A stretch of 64,000 nucleotides of DNA. It comes from an uncultured Clostridia bacterium (lineage in GTDB: Bacteria > Bacillota > Clostridia > Oscillospirales > Acutalibacteraceae). Shown one piece after another: positions 32,693 through 39,901 of this stretch. The notes beneath the pieces were generated by a model, which saw only the letters and a list, made by a program, of their open reading frames with translations, was not told the DNA's origin and did not search any database. The first letter of the stretch is position 1. Every line of letters starts with the position of its first letter. The stretch spans positions 1 through 64,000 of the forward strand of contig CALGUK010000034.1 in assembly GCA_937920235.1 (NCBI GenBank), given 5' to 3'. The translations under genes and the position numbers were made by a program.

Positions 32693-33586
32693 ATGGAATT
32701 CTTAATTATACCAATTATTTTAATCGCTATTGTTATAGCAATCATAGTTGCCAACGTACGCATAGTTCCTCAGGCAAATGCATATGTAATCGAAAGACTC
32801 GGCACATACCATACCACTTGGGATACCGGTCTTCATGTTAAAATCCCGATAATTGACAGAGTTGCTAAGCGTGTAAGCTTAAAGGAAGCTGTTGTGGACT
32901 TTCCTCCCCAGCCCGTTATCACAAAGGATAACGTCACAATGTCAATAGATACTGTTGTATTCTATCGTATTATTGATCCCAAGCTCTACACATACGGTGT
33001 TGAAAGACCTATGATGGCAATTGAAAACCTTACTGCAACTACTCTCCGTAACATCATCGGTGAGCTTGAGCTTGACGCAACACTTACATCAAGAGATACC
33101 ATCAACTCAAAAATTACTGAGGTTCTTGACGAAGCAACAGATGCCTGGGGCATCAAAATCAACCGTGTTGAGCTGAAAAACATTATGCCTCCTCGCGAAA
33201 TCCAGGATTCAATGGAAAAGCAGATGAAGGCAGAACGCGAGCGCCGTGAAAAAATTCTTCAGGCAGAAGGCGAAAAGAAAGCCGCAATTCTTGTTGCCGA
33301 AGGTGAAAAAGAGTCAGCTATTCTCCGTGCCGATGCTATCAAGGAGTCAAAAATCCGCGAAGCCGAAGGTGAGGCTGCCGCTATCCTTAAAATCCAGGAA
33401 GCAACCGCTGCAGGTATTGAAATGATCAACAAGGTAAGTCCCAGTAAAGAATTTATCAGCATCAAGGCACTTGAATCCTTTGAAAAAGCCGCCGACGGCA
33501 AAGCAACAAAAATTATTATTCCGTCAGAAATTCAAGGACTTGCAGGTCTCGCAACCTCACTTACAGAGCTTGCACAGAAGGACTGA
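32693..33586 (+). CDS. SPFH/Band 7 (stomatin-like) membrane protein
   Basis: The 297-residue protein has an N-terminal membrane segment (residues 3-22) and the SPFH domain, with IVPQANAYVIERLGTYHTTW near residue 24 and DFPPQPVITKDNVTMSIDT near 69. A long alanine/glutamate-rich coiled coil (about 165-245) has repeated AEGEKKAAILVAEGEKE-type units, ending in a short domain. It matches the QmcA/stomatin class, which forms ring-shaped membrane microdomains with NfeD. A strong terminator ends the operon just downstream. Confidence 0.93.
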   Translation: MEFLIIPIILIAIVIAIIVANVRIVPQANAYVIERLGTYHTTWDTGLHVKIPIIDRVAKRVSLKEAVVDFPPQPVITKDNVTMSIDTVVFYRIIDPKLYTYGVERPMMAIENLTATTLRNIIGELELDATLTSRDTINSKITEVLDEATDAWGIKINRVELKNIMPPREIQDSMEKQMKAERERREKILQAEGEKKAAILVAEGEKESAILRADAIKESKIREAEGEAAAILKIQEATAAGIEMINKVSPSKEFISIKALESFEKAADGKATKIIIPSEIQGLAGLATSLTELAQKD

Positions 33587-33609
33587 ATATAATTTAACAA
33601 ACTCAAGGT

Positions 33610-33633
33610 ACAGCGGGGCATCAACCCCGCTGT
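33610..33633. terminator. Terminator of the NfeD-SPFH operon
   Basis: A 9-bp GC-rich stem (33610-33618 with 33625-33633) and six-base loop, followed by TTCCGTTTT. The glycosyltransferase remnant runs into it from the other strand. Confidence 0.8.
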
Positions 33634-33666
33634 TTCCGTTTTGGCTGCGTGAGGACAATGTGTGTG

Positions 33667-34205
33667 CTCTCCGTATTTCATTCCCTTGGCAAATCGGATT
33701 TCTTCAGACTCTATTACACTTCTTCTGACTATCAATCTCCAAACAGCCCCGACAGAACGATTTGCGTCGGGCCATATTTTTGTTTCGAGCTTATAATTAT
33801 CTCCTCTTTTATATGAAAAATTTTCTTCAACATCAATATGTGACATAAAAACAGAGATGTCAATTTTATTCTTATCCATAAATTCTATGGATTTTTCAGA
33901 GCGTCGTTTCTTATTGCATCATCGCTGTCACAAAAAGCAATGTATTCCCCTTTTGCTATATCTAACCCGGCGTTTCATGCCGATGAAACACCTTCATTTT
34001 CTTTATCAATCACAAAAACATTGTTATGCTTTACTGCATACTCGTTCAGAATTTGTAATGAGTTATCTTTTGAGCCGTCGTTTACACATATAATTTCATA
34101 TTCGGAAGAGTTCAATCCTTGATCAAGCAATGAATCGATACAATCACATAAGTATCTCTCAACGTTATATACAGGTACGATCGCGGAAATCTTCATACAT
34201 CTCAC
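33667..34205 (-). pseudogene. Decayed family 2 glycosyltransferase
   Basis: The minus strand encodes the start of a GT2 enzyme: MKISAIVPVYNVERYLCDCI, NDGSKDNS and ENEGVSSA. In-frame TGA at 33975-33977 then replaces the arginine expected in SSARNAGL. The frame continues with NAGLDIAKGEYIAFCDSDDA and is broken again at a run of five A (33892-33896). Adding one A restores ALKKSIEFMDKNK and the middle of the enzyme, up to FAKGMKYGE near 33667. Homology then ends at the SPFH operon terminator, so the C-terminal half is gone. GGAGTGAG still precedes the old ATG. The gene is dead by three lesions. Confidence 0.85.
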
Positions 34206-34214
34206 TCCAATTAA

Positions 34215-34275
34215 GTTAACCCTTTTGAGCTACCTAATTATATCCTGATGTCAGCTAAATGTCAACCCAAATGAG
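34215..34275. repeat. Imperfect 15-bp direct repeat in the divergent promoter region
   Basis: GTTAACCCTTTTGAG (34215-34229) and GTCAACCCAAATGAG (34261-34275) match at 11 of 15 positions, 46 bases apart. They lie between the dead glycosyltransferase and the small XRE gene. A regulatory role is only a suggestion. Confidence 0.25.
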
Positions 34276-34283
34276 ATAATCTT

Positions 34284-34312
34284 TTGCAAAAGAATATTTT
34301 ATACTATATATA
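34284..34312 (+). promoter_or_regulatory. Promoter of the small XRE gene
   Basis: TTGCAA (34284-34289), 17 bases, then TATATA (34307-34312), 27 bases before the TTG start. Confidence 0.6.
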
Positions 34313-34339
34313 ACTCGAAGCAGTTAAGGCGGTGGTACT

Positions 34340-34582
34340 TTGGATATTGGATGTGCAGTAAAATACCGTATACTAGATTTATGTAATGAACGCAAAATTA
34401 CCCTGAATAAGCTTGCAACCATGAGCGGTGTTACTCAATCGACGCTTAATAACATTGTTAGCGGTAGAAACAACAGTACAACTGTTTCCACCGTAAAAAA
34501 AATATGTGACGGACTCAATATTACAATTTTAGATTTTTTCTCATCTCCACTTTTTGAAAATCTCGAACAGGAAATTAAATAA
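34340..34582 (+). CDS. Small XRE-family transcriptional regulator
   Basis: The 80-residue protein is almost wholly a Cro/CI-type helix-turn-helix: VKYRILDLCNERKITLNKLA, then MSGVTQSTLNNIVSGRN, then the family-typical VKKICDGLNITILDFF. It starts with TTG behind GGCGGTGG. It lacks a sensing domain, so it may act as a simple repressor or antitoxin-like protein, but no toxin gene is adjacent. It is divergent from the glycosyltransferase remnant. Confidence 0.85.
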   Translation: MDIGCAVKYRILDLCNERKITLNKLATMSGVTQSTLNNIVSGRNNSTTVSTVKKICDGLNITILDFFSSPLFENLEQEIK

Positions 34583-34620
34583 AATCGTGTTTTTCTCGCA
34601 TAATAATATCGGTGATGATT

Positions 34621-34848
34621 ATGGAAAAGAAAAATAAAAATTATATCAATCAGATGGAAGAACGGACAACATATATTCCCGACAACCCCGAAACCCCGTC
34701 TGAAATGGTAAACAAGTACGGAACCTACGAAATTCAACCCACAGGAGAAACCGATAATGAGTTCCCAACCATTGCTCAGGCACTGCCCAAGAAAGCAAAA
34801 AAGCCTACTGTTAAACCTGTAAAGCATTCAAAGAGAAGCTCTGTTTAA
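34621..34848 (+). CDS. Small hydrophilic protein, unknown
   Basis: The 75-residue reading frame encodes a hydrophilic, probably disordered protein. It has an ERTTYIPDNPETPSEMVNKY middle and a lysine-rich tail. I do not recognise it. A GGTGAT sequence nine bases before the ATG could serve as weak ribosome site; an upstream in-frame GTG at 34612 is also possible. It lies 38 bases after the XRE gene and just before the tRNA-Leu promoter. Codon use looks ordinary. Its reality needs comparison with relatives. Confidence 0.5.
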   Translation: MEKKNKNYINQMEERTTYIPDNPETPSEMVNKYGTYEIQPTGETDNEFPTIAQALPKKAKKPTVKPVKHSKRSSV

Positions 34849-34876
34849 AAAATTTTGAAAAATTTTTAAAAAAGTC

Positions 34877-34905
34877 TTGACACTGCCTGTTTCCTTTGCT
34901 ATAAT
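34877..34905 (+). promoter_or_regulatory. Promoter of tRNA-Leu
   Basis: Perfect TTGACA (34877-34882) and TATAAT (34900-34905), 17-base spacer, 30 bases before the mature tRNA. Confidence 0.92.
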
Positions 34906-34935
34906 GTCTCTTGCGTTCGAGAGAACGACCGATAT

Positions 34936-35019
34936 GCGAGAGTGGCGGAATCGGCAGACGCGCACGTTTGAGGGGCGTGTGGTAATCCCGTACGGGTTCA
35001 AGTCCCGTCTCTCGCACCA
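34936..35019 (+). tRNA. tRNA-Leu (anticodon GAG), CCA encoded
   Basis: The 84-base sequence folds as a class II tRNA. The acceptor stem is GCGAGAG/CTCTCGC and the anticodon stem CACGT/GCGTG has loop TTGAGGG. There is a long variable arm and a T arm ACGGG-TTCAAGT-CCCGT, with discriminator A plus CCA. Anticodon GAG reads CTC and CTT leucine codons. Confidence 0.95.
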
Positions 35020-35020
35020 A

Positions 35021-35049
35021 GAAGCTTAGGTTTTAGGGACTTGAGCTTC
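35021..35049 (+). terminator. Terminator of tRNA-Leu
   Basis: Stem GAAGCT (35021-35026) with AGCTTC (35044-35049), followed by TTTTTTTA. Confidence 0.8.
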
Positions 35050-35063
35050 TTTTTTATTTGCAT

Positions 35064-35161
35064 ACGGATATCCGTTACGGAGGCGAAAAGATTCTCACCT
35101 TGATAAACAAATTTAAAAATAATGTCCCATTTTCACTTTTCCCGTTGAAATGGGATTTTTT
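35064..35161 (+). promoter_or_regulatory. Leader region before the esterase: palindrome and terminator-like hairpin
   Basis: A perfect 12-bp palindrome ACGGATATCCGT lies at 35064-35075, followed by GGAGG with no reading frame behind it. A terminator-like hairpin (TCCCATTTTCA with TGAAATGGGA, 35125-35155) then ends in six T. The esterase promoter overlaps the right arm of this hairpin. The region may stop read-through from the tRNA or act as an attenuator. Confidence 0.4.
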
Positions 35162-35173
35162 ATATGCTAAAAT
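35145..35173 (+). promoter_or_regulatory. Promoter of the secreted esterase gene
   Basis: TTGAAA (35145-35150), 17 bases, then TGC-TAAAAT (hexamer 35168-35173), an extended -10, 21 bases before the ATG. Confidence 0.7.
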
Positions 35174-35194
35174 CAGCATATGGAGGTTATACTT

Positions 35195-36235
35195 ATGAAA
35201 AAAGCAATTTCAATCCTTTTATCGCTCATTCTCGCTCTCAGCCTCTGCGTTCCGGTATTGGCTTGCAGCGTTGATGACGACTACGACGACAATTTAGGCG
35301 ATTTGCAGGCCAATTTCATTTACGGACAAGGTCCCGAAACAAACGGTTATTCCATAGATTACCGCTATTTTTCTCCTGCCGGTGAAAATGATTCGACAAA
35401 ATATCCGCTTGTTATCTGGCTTCACGGTATGGGCGACGGTGCTGAAGAAGGCAAACAGGTTGTTGCCAGCGATATCGCGTTCTGGGCCTCGGATGATTTC
35501 CAATCAAGATTCAAAAACAGCAATGGCGCATTTATCTTTGCTCCCCGTTCACTTGAAGAAAACGGTCTTTACTGGTCCGACTCGCTTATTCACCCGTTAC
35601 GTGCCGCCATCGATGATTTCATTAAAGAGAATAAAGGCAATATTGATTTAAGCAGAATTTACATCGGCGGTTACTCTATGGGCGGAAAAATGACTCTTAA
35701 AATGGCTGTGGCTTATCCCGACATGTTTGCCGCTATCTTCCCGATTTGTCCCGCATGGACTCCCGGAACAGAACAGACCGAGCTGATTTCACATATTCCG
35801 GTATGGCTCACAAGCGGAAAGCTTGATCCTCTTGTAAACTATCTGTTCTCCGTAAAGCTGCTTTGGAAAAATATTGTTGCCACAAACGACAATCCTGCTG
35901 ACTGCCGTTTTTCATCCCTTGCTCTGGTGAAATATCCCAGCGGAAATGCCACTTCAAGCTCACACCACTCCTGGTTCTCCGTAAACCATGATATGTTCAG
36001 CTCTGAAAACGGTGATTATCCGTTTATGTCAACCGTAAACGGCAACGGAGACAAGGTCATTCTTACATTTCCCGACGGTATGATTTCGTGGCTTTCTGCA
36101 CATTCTTCCTCATATGACGGTGCACCCGCCGAGGACAGCGGAAATCTCCAGGCACAGCAACCCGGAACAAGCCTTTTAGATGCTATTCTTTCTCATTTTG
36201 AGAAAATAACAGAGATTTTTTCCAATCTCTTCTGA
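35195..36235 (+). CDS. Secreted alpha/beta-hydrolase esterase
   Basis: The 346-residue protein has a clear signal peptide (KKAISILLSLILALSLC, cleavage near residue 24) and then an alpha/beta-hydrolase domain. The oxyanion region is VIWLHGMGDG near 74. The nucleophile elbow is GGYSMGG near 159. The aspartate is probably in SGKLDPLV near 212, and the histidine in SSHHSWF near 256. It resembles phospholipase/carboxylesterase and feruloyl-esterase types from gut clostridia. GGAGG lies eight bases before the ATG at 35195; the in-frame start at 35180 lacks a ribosome site. It probably acts outside the cell on plant or dietary esters. Confidence 0.85.
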   Translation: MKKAISILLSLILALSLCVPVLACSVDDDYDDNLGDLQANFIYGQGPETNGYSIDYRYFSPAGENDSTKYPLVIWLHGMGDGAEEGKQVVASDIAFWASDDFQSRFKNSNGAFIFAPRSLEENGLYWSDSLIHPLRAAIDDFIKENKGNIDLSRIYIGGYSMGGKMTLKMAVAYPDMFAAIFPICPAWTPGTEQTELISHIPVWLTSGKLDPLVNYLFSVKLLWKNIVATNDNPADCRFSSLALVKYPSGNATSSSHHSWFSVNHDMFSSENGDYPFMSTVNGNGDKVILTFPDGMISWLSAHSSSYDGAPAEDSGNLQAQQPGTSLLDAILSHFEKITEIFSNLF

Positions 36236-36260
36236 TAACAGAATTTCAATCTGAATAAAA

Positions 36261-36297
36261 AAGAGAAGACCCGTTTGATTATCACGAGTCTTCTCTT
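36261..36297. terminator. Bidirectional terminator between esterase and phosphoesterase
   Basis: A 10-bp stem (36261-36270 with 36288-36297) with an inner CGT/ACG pair. It has an A run on the left and T-rich sequence on the right, and overlaps the last codons of the phosphoesterase. Confidence 0.78.
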
Positions 36298-37064
36298 TCA
36301 TTTTGTCTTTGTGTATTACCGTGTCTGAAAATGCCTGCAGACAGATAGGCGCTGACAGATGCCGTATTCTGCTTTATCACCTTTTCTCCCGTTATCGCAT
36401 TTACAACGTCTCGGAAAATTGCACGGTGTGTTCCGGAAATTAGTTTATCGGTGTGCAATGAGCCGAAGTACCATTTACGGAATCTGCAGTTCTGAGCCAA
36501 TTCTTCAAAATATGCATTCAACGCGCTCACCCTGAACTCCGACGGATCGTTAAGATTTAAAAAATTCTTTACCCGAAGGGGTGGCTCGTGAGTTACTATT
36601 ATATCAATATCATATCCCGCTACCTCAAGGTTTTCTGCTCCTTCAAGCAGTTCTTCCTGTGTAGGAAGCTCATATTTCGACCAGCTGTTAACGTCTTTTC
36701 TGATGTCAATGTCGGCACTTTCTCCGCCGCCCATTGCAAAGATTTTGTGACCTTCAATTTCATAAACCTGTCCTCTGAGTAGATGATACAGATTACCGTA
36801 AATCTTATGCACTTTACCGCCGTTCCACTGACTTATCTCGTAATTGTTAAGCAAATCAAAATTTTCGTGTGTGCCGTCGATAAAACAGATATTGTATTTT
36901 CTTTTACCCAGAGACATAAGATAATTCTGTTCTGCCTGACTGTTATCCCATAAAAATCCGAAATCTCCGCAAATAATCAGAGTATCTCCCTCCTTCAGAT
37001 TTTTTAATCTGAAGCGTGAAAGTCTTTTGCGGTCCCCGTGAGTGTCACCTGTAATATATATCAT
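36282..37064 (-). CDS. Calcineurin-like metallophosphoesterase
   Basis: The 260-residue protein has the metal-binding motifs of the superfamily: YITGDTHGD near residue 3, ICGDFGFLWD near 31, GTHENFD near 64 (in place of GNHE), VTHEPP near 158 and FGSLHTD near 200. There is no signal peptide. It differs from the 463-residue phosphoesterase at 21782. The substrate is unknown; small cytosolic members hydrolyse nucleotides or phosphoproteins. AAAGGA precedes the ATG. It is transcribed alone, divergent from dacF. Confidence 0.85.
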   Translation of the reverse strand: MIYITGDTHGDRKRLSRFRLKNLKEGDTLIICGDFGFLWDNSQAEQNYLMSLGKRKYNICFIDGTHENFDLLNNYEISQWNGGKVHKIYGNLYHLLRGQVYEIEGHKIFAMGGGESADIDIRKDVNSWSKYELPTQEELLEGAENLEVAGYDIDIIVTHEPPLRVKNFLNLNDPSEFRVSALNAYFEELAQNCRFRKWYFGSLHTDKLISGTHRAIFRDVVNAITGEKVIKQNTASVSAYLSAGIFRHGNTQRQNEREDS

Positions 37065-37100
37065 ATCATTATATTCCTTTAAAAAATTTCCTTTTGTGTA

Positions 37101-37129
37101 TTGGATATTATTGCTGAATGTGATATACT
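37101..37129 (+). promoter_or_regulatory. Promoter of the dacF-GT2-GtrA-serine hydrolase operon
   Basis: TTGGAT (37101-37106), 17 bases, then TGA-TATACT (hexamer 37124-37129), an extended -10. Confidence 0.72.
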
Positions 37130-37171
37130 TTATTATATACTATTGTCAGCATTTTTCAAGTAGGTGATTTT

Positions 37172-38509
37172 TTGAAAAAGATTTTCTCAATAATTCTCGT
37201 AACAGCTATTCTGTTGTGCTCCTTTTCATTATCCTCAAGTGCATCCTTCAATTCACTTCTGGAAACGGAAGCGGAAATCGTGCTTCTTGTGAACACAGAC
37301 AGTGAAACCGTAATTTTTGATAAAAACGCCGACAAACGTACAGCTCCGGCATCACTGACAAAAATAGTAACCTGTATGCTGGTGCTTGAAAACTGTTCCG
37401 ACTTCTCAATGCCGGTCACCTGCAAGAGAGAAAGTCTTGAGGGCTTATATGCAATGAATGCCGCTACTGCAGGAATTATTGCCGGAGAAACGCTGACAGT
37501 CAATGAGTTGTTGTACTGTCTTATGCTTCCTTCTGCCGCCGATGCGGCAAACATCCTCGCAGATTTCATCGGCGGGGGTGTGGATAATTTTGTTGTTATG
37601 ATGAATGACTTTGTGAAGAAGCTCGGATGTGAAAACACAAAGTTCGTCAATGCTCACGGTCTTGATGCAGATCCCAACGCATACACTACGGCAAAGGACC
37701 TTTATAAAATCACAAAATATGCTTTGCAAAACCCCACATTCAAGGAAATCACCAGCACTTCAAGACACGATATCGCCCCTACGGAAAAATATCCGCACAC
37801 AAGATATCTGCATAACACAAACAAAATGATGAATGCAGGTATTCCCGATTATTACCACAAGGCTGTTTCGGGCGTTAAAACCGGCACCACCGCAAAAGCC
37901 GGACATTGCGTTATTACAACAGCTTCTCAGGACGGCTACAATTATATGCTTATTGTTCTCAACGCTCCTCAGTATGATATTGATAACGACGGTATTGATG
38001 AAAATGTGGCATTCACAGACAGCAAGAAAATCTATAACTGGGCGTTTGATAACATTGTTCTCACCAAGGTTACCGACACGACCGATGTGGTGACGGTTGT
38101 GGACGTGAAATATAACAGTAAGACCGATCATCTCCGCCTTGTTCCTGCGGAACAGCTTTCCGCACTTGTTCCTCTCGGAACGGAAACAGGCAGTCTTGTA
38201 ACCCGTCCCATTGAGAGCGAAACTCCTTCCGTTGCAAAAGCACCGATTAAAAAGGGTGACGTTCTCGGAAAGGCCGAAGTACTTTACGGAGACTCCGTTG
38301 TTGCAACCGTTGACCTTGTTGCCGCGGAGGATGTGGAATTCAATATATTCTCGTTCATCATCAGTATGATTAAAAATCTTTTTTCCACGATAATCTTTAA
38401 GGTTCTGTTTGCAATTGCAGTTGTATTGCTTATTATCTATATTCTTCTTATTGTCCGCAAAAACAGAATCAAGGCAAAACGCAAAAAAATCAGAATGATA
38501 AAAGGCTGA
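37172..38509 (+). CDS. D-alanyl-D-alanine carboxypeptidase (S11 family), variant SxN motif
   Basis: The 445-residue exported protein trims the terminal D-alanine from peptidoglycan pentapeptides. It has a signal peptide, then SLTK (S-x-x-K nucleophile, near residue 61) and SGVKTGTT (KTG motif, near 233), as in DacF/PBP5. The middle motif reads PSAADAAN near 121 where the family has S-x-N, so asparagine is replaced by alanine. A membrane segment near residues 400-430 anchors the C-terminus, followed by a very basic tail. TTG start with AGGTGAT upstream. First gene of an envelope operon. Confidence 0.88.
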   Translation: MKKIFSIILVTAILLCSFSLSSSASFNSLLETEAEIVLLVNTDSETVIFDKNADKRTAPASLTKIVTCMLVLENCSDFSMPVTCKRESLEGLYAMNAATAGIIAGETLTVNELLYCLMLPSAADAANILADFIGGGVDNFVVMMNDFVKKLGCENTKFVNAHGLDADPNAYTTAKDLYKITKYALQNPTFKEITSTSRHDIAPTEKYPHTRYLHNTNKMMNAGIPDYYHKAVSGVKTGTTAKAGHCVITTASQDGYNYMLIVLNAPQYDIDNDGIDENVAFTDSKKIYNWAFDNIVLTKVTDTTDVVTVVDVKYNSKTDHLRLVPAEQLSALVPLGTETGSLVTRPIESETPSVAKAPIKKGDVLGKAEVLYGDSVVATVDLVAAEDVEFNIFSFIISMIKNLFSTIIFKVLFAIAVVLLIIYILLIVRKNRIKAKRKKIRMIKG

Positions 38510-38514
38510 GTCAA

Positions 38515-39477
38515 ATGAAACTATCTTTAATTGTCCCCTGCTATAACGAGCAGGATAATATCTTTCCTTTCTTCAAGGAAACAGTAAGCGCCCTTCAGGA
38601 TATGCCCAAGGATATATCCTCTTTTGAAATAATATTTATAAACGACGGCAGTGACGATATGACTTCGCAACACCTAAAAGAGCTTTATGAATCATACTCA
38701 TCCGTTATTTCCGTTGTGGAATTTTCCCGAAATTTCGGCAAGGAAGCGGCTATGCTGGCGGGCTTGCGCCACGCCGACGGTGATTTTGTCACAATAATTG
38801 ATGCCGATTTACAGCAACAACCGTCAATTGCGGTTGATATGGTGAAGTATCTTCTTGAAAACGAGGATTGCGATATGGTCGCCGCATATCAATCGGAACG
38901 GATTGAAGGCAAGTTTATGTCCTTTATGAAAAAATGCTTTTATAAATGCATAAACAAAACCAGCGAAACGGAATTTTTCCAGGGTGCAAGCGATTTCAGA
39001 ACATTCAGACACCGTGTGGCAGAGGCAATACTCTCTCTGCCTGAATACTACCGTTTTTCCAAGGGTATATTTTCTTGGGTAGGCTTTAACACACACTACA
39101 TTCCGTATATTGCGGATGAGAGACATTCCGGAGAGTCCAAATGGTCATTCTTTAAATTTTTAAAATATGCTCTTGACGGAATTATCGCTTTTACAACGCT
39201 TCCGCTAAAGCTTGCAACGGGTGCAGGAATCCTCGCCTTTCTCGGTGCTGTTCTTTATATGATAATCGTTATAATTCAGAAAATCTTCTTTGGTGTTGAT
39301 GTGCCGGGATATGCAACGATCGTTGTGCTTATTCTTTTTCTCGGCGGACTTCAACTGCTTATTCTCGGTATCATCGGAGAATACCTTGCCCGAACCTATA
39401 TCCAGGGAAAAAACCGTCCAGTATATATTGAAAAGAAGGTTCTGAAGGCGAAAGAAAAGGAAAAAGGCAATGAATAA
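38515..39477 (+). CDS. GT2 glycosyltransferase, GtrB/DPM1-like
   Basis: The 320-residue protein has an N-terminal GT-A domain (LIVPCYNEQDNI near residue 5, INDGSDD near 43, DADLQQQP near 95). Two C-terminal membrane segments follow (near 234-260 and 265-295), before the family tail GIIGEYLARTYIQGKNRP. This class loads a sugar onto undecaprenyl phosphate. It lies five bases after the dacF stop and overlaps gtrA by eight bases, the usual pairing for lipid-linked sugar transfer to a cell-wall polymer. Confidence 0.9.
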   Translation: MKLSLIVPCYNEQDNIFPFFKETVSALQDMPKDISSFEIIFINDGSDDMTSQHLKELYESYSSVISVVEFSRNFGKEAAMLAGLRHADGDFVTIIDADLQQQPSIAVDMVKYLLENEDCDMVAAYQSERIEGKFMSFMKKCFYKCINKTSETEFFQGASDFRTFRHRVAEAILSLPEYYRFSKGIFSWVGFNTHYIPYIADERHSGESKWSFFKFLKYALDGIIAFTTLPLKLATGAGILAFLGAVLYMIIVIIQKIFFGVDVPGYATIVVLILFLGGLQLLILGIIGEYLARTYIQGKNRPVYIEKKVLKAKEKEKGNE

Positions 39478-39901
39478 GCTTGCTTCAATTTTTAAAAAGC
39501 ATAAGGAGATTATCCGCTATATCATTGTCGGAGGTCTTACCACTGTGGTGAGTATTGTGCTGTTTTACGGCAGCACTTTGACCATTCTCGACGGAAATAA
39601 CCCGATTGAGCTCCAGGCGGCAAATGTAATCTCCTGGGTGGGCTCGGTTTTATTTGCATATATCACGAACAGAATTTTTGTGTTTGAAAGCAAAAATCCC
39701 AATATTGTAAAGGAGCTTTTTTCCTTTGTCTCATCAAGGGTTTTAACGCTTCTGCTTGATATGGGAACAATGTTTTTGCTCTCTACAGTATTGAATATCA
39801 ATTATAATTTTTCAAAAATCTTCGCAATGGTGTTAGTCACAGTGGGGAATTATGTGATAAGCAAGATTTTTGTTTTTAAAAATAAGGGGGATAAAAAATG
39901 A
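39470..39901 (+). CDS. GtrA family membrane protein, probable lipid-linked sugar flippase
   Basis: The 143-residue protein has four membrane segments and GtrA-family features: YIIVGGLTTVVSIVLFY near residue 18, FAYITNRIFVFES near 62 and the closing NYVISKIFVFKNK. It likely flips undecaprenyl-phosphate-linked sugars made by the adjacent GT2 enzyme. It overlaps the preceding gene by eight bases and the following one by four (ATGA), so translation is coupled. Confidence 0.88.
   Translation: MNKLASIFKKHKEIIRYIIVGGLTTVVSIVLFYGSTLTILDGNNPIELQAANVISWVGSVLFAYITNRIFVFESKNPNIVKELFSFVSSRVLTLLLDMGTMFLLSTVLNINYNFSKIFAMVLVTVGNYVISKIFVFKNKGDKK

Noticed and set aside
33532..33879. Independent 115-residue gene on the minus strand
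   Set aside because: Its first two thirds continue the broken glycosyltransferase after a one-base frame correction, and the rest is the antisense of the SPFH operon end.
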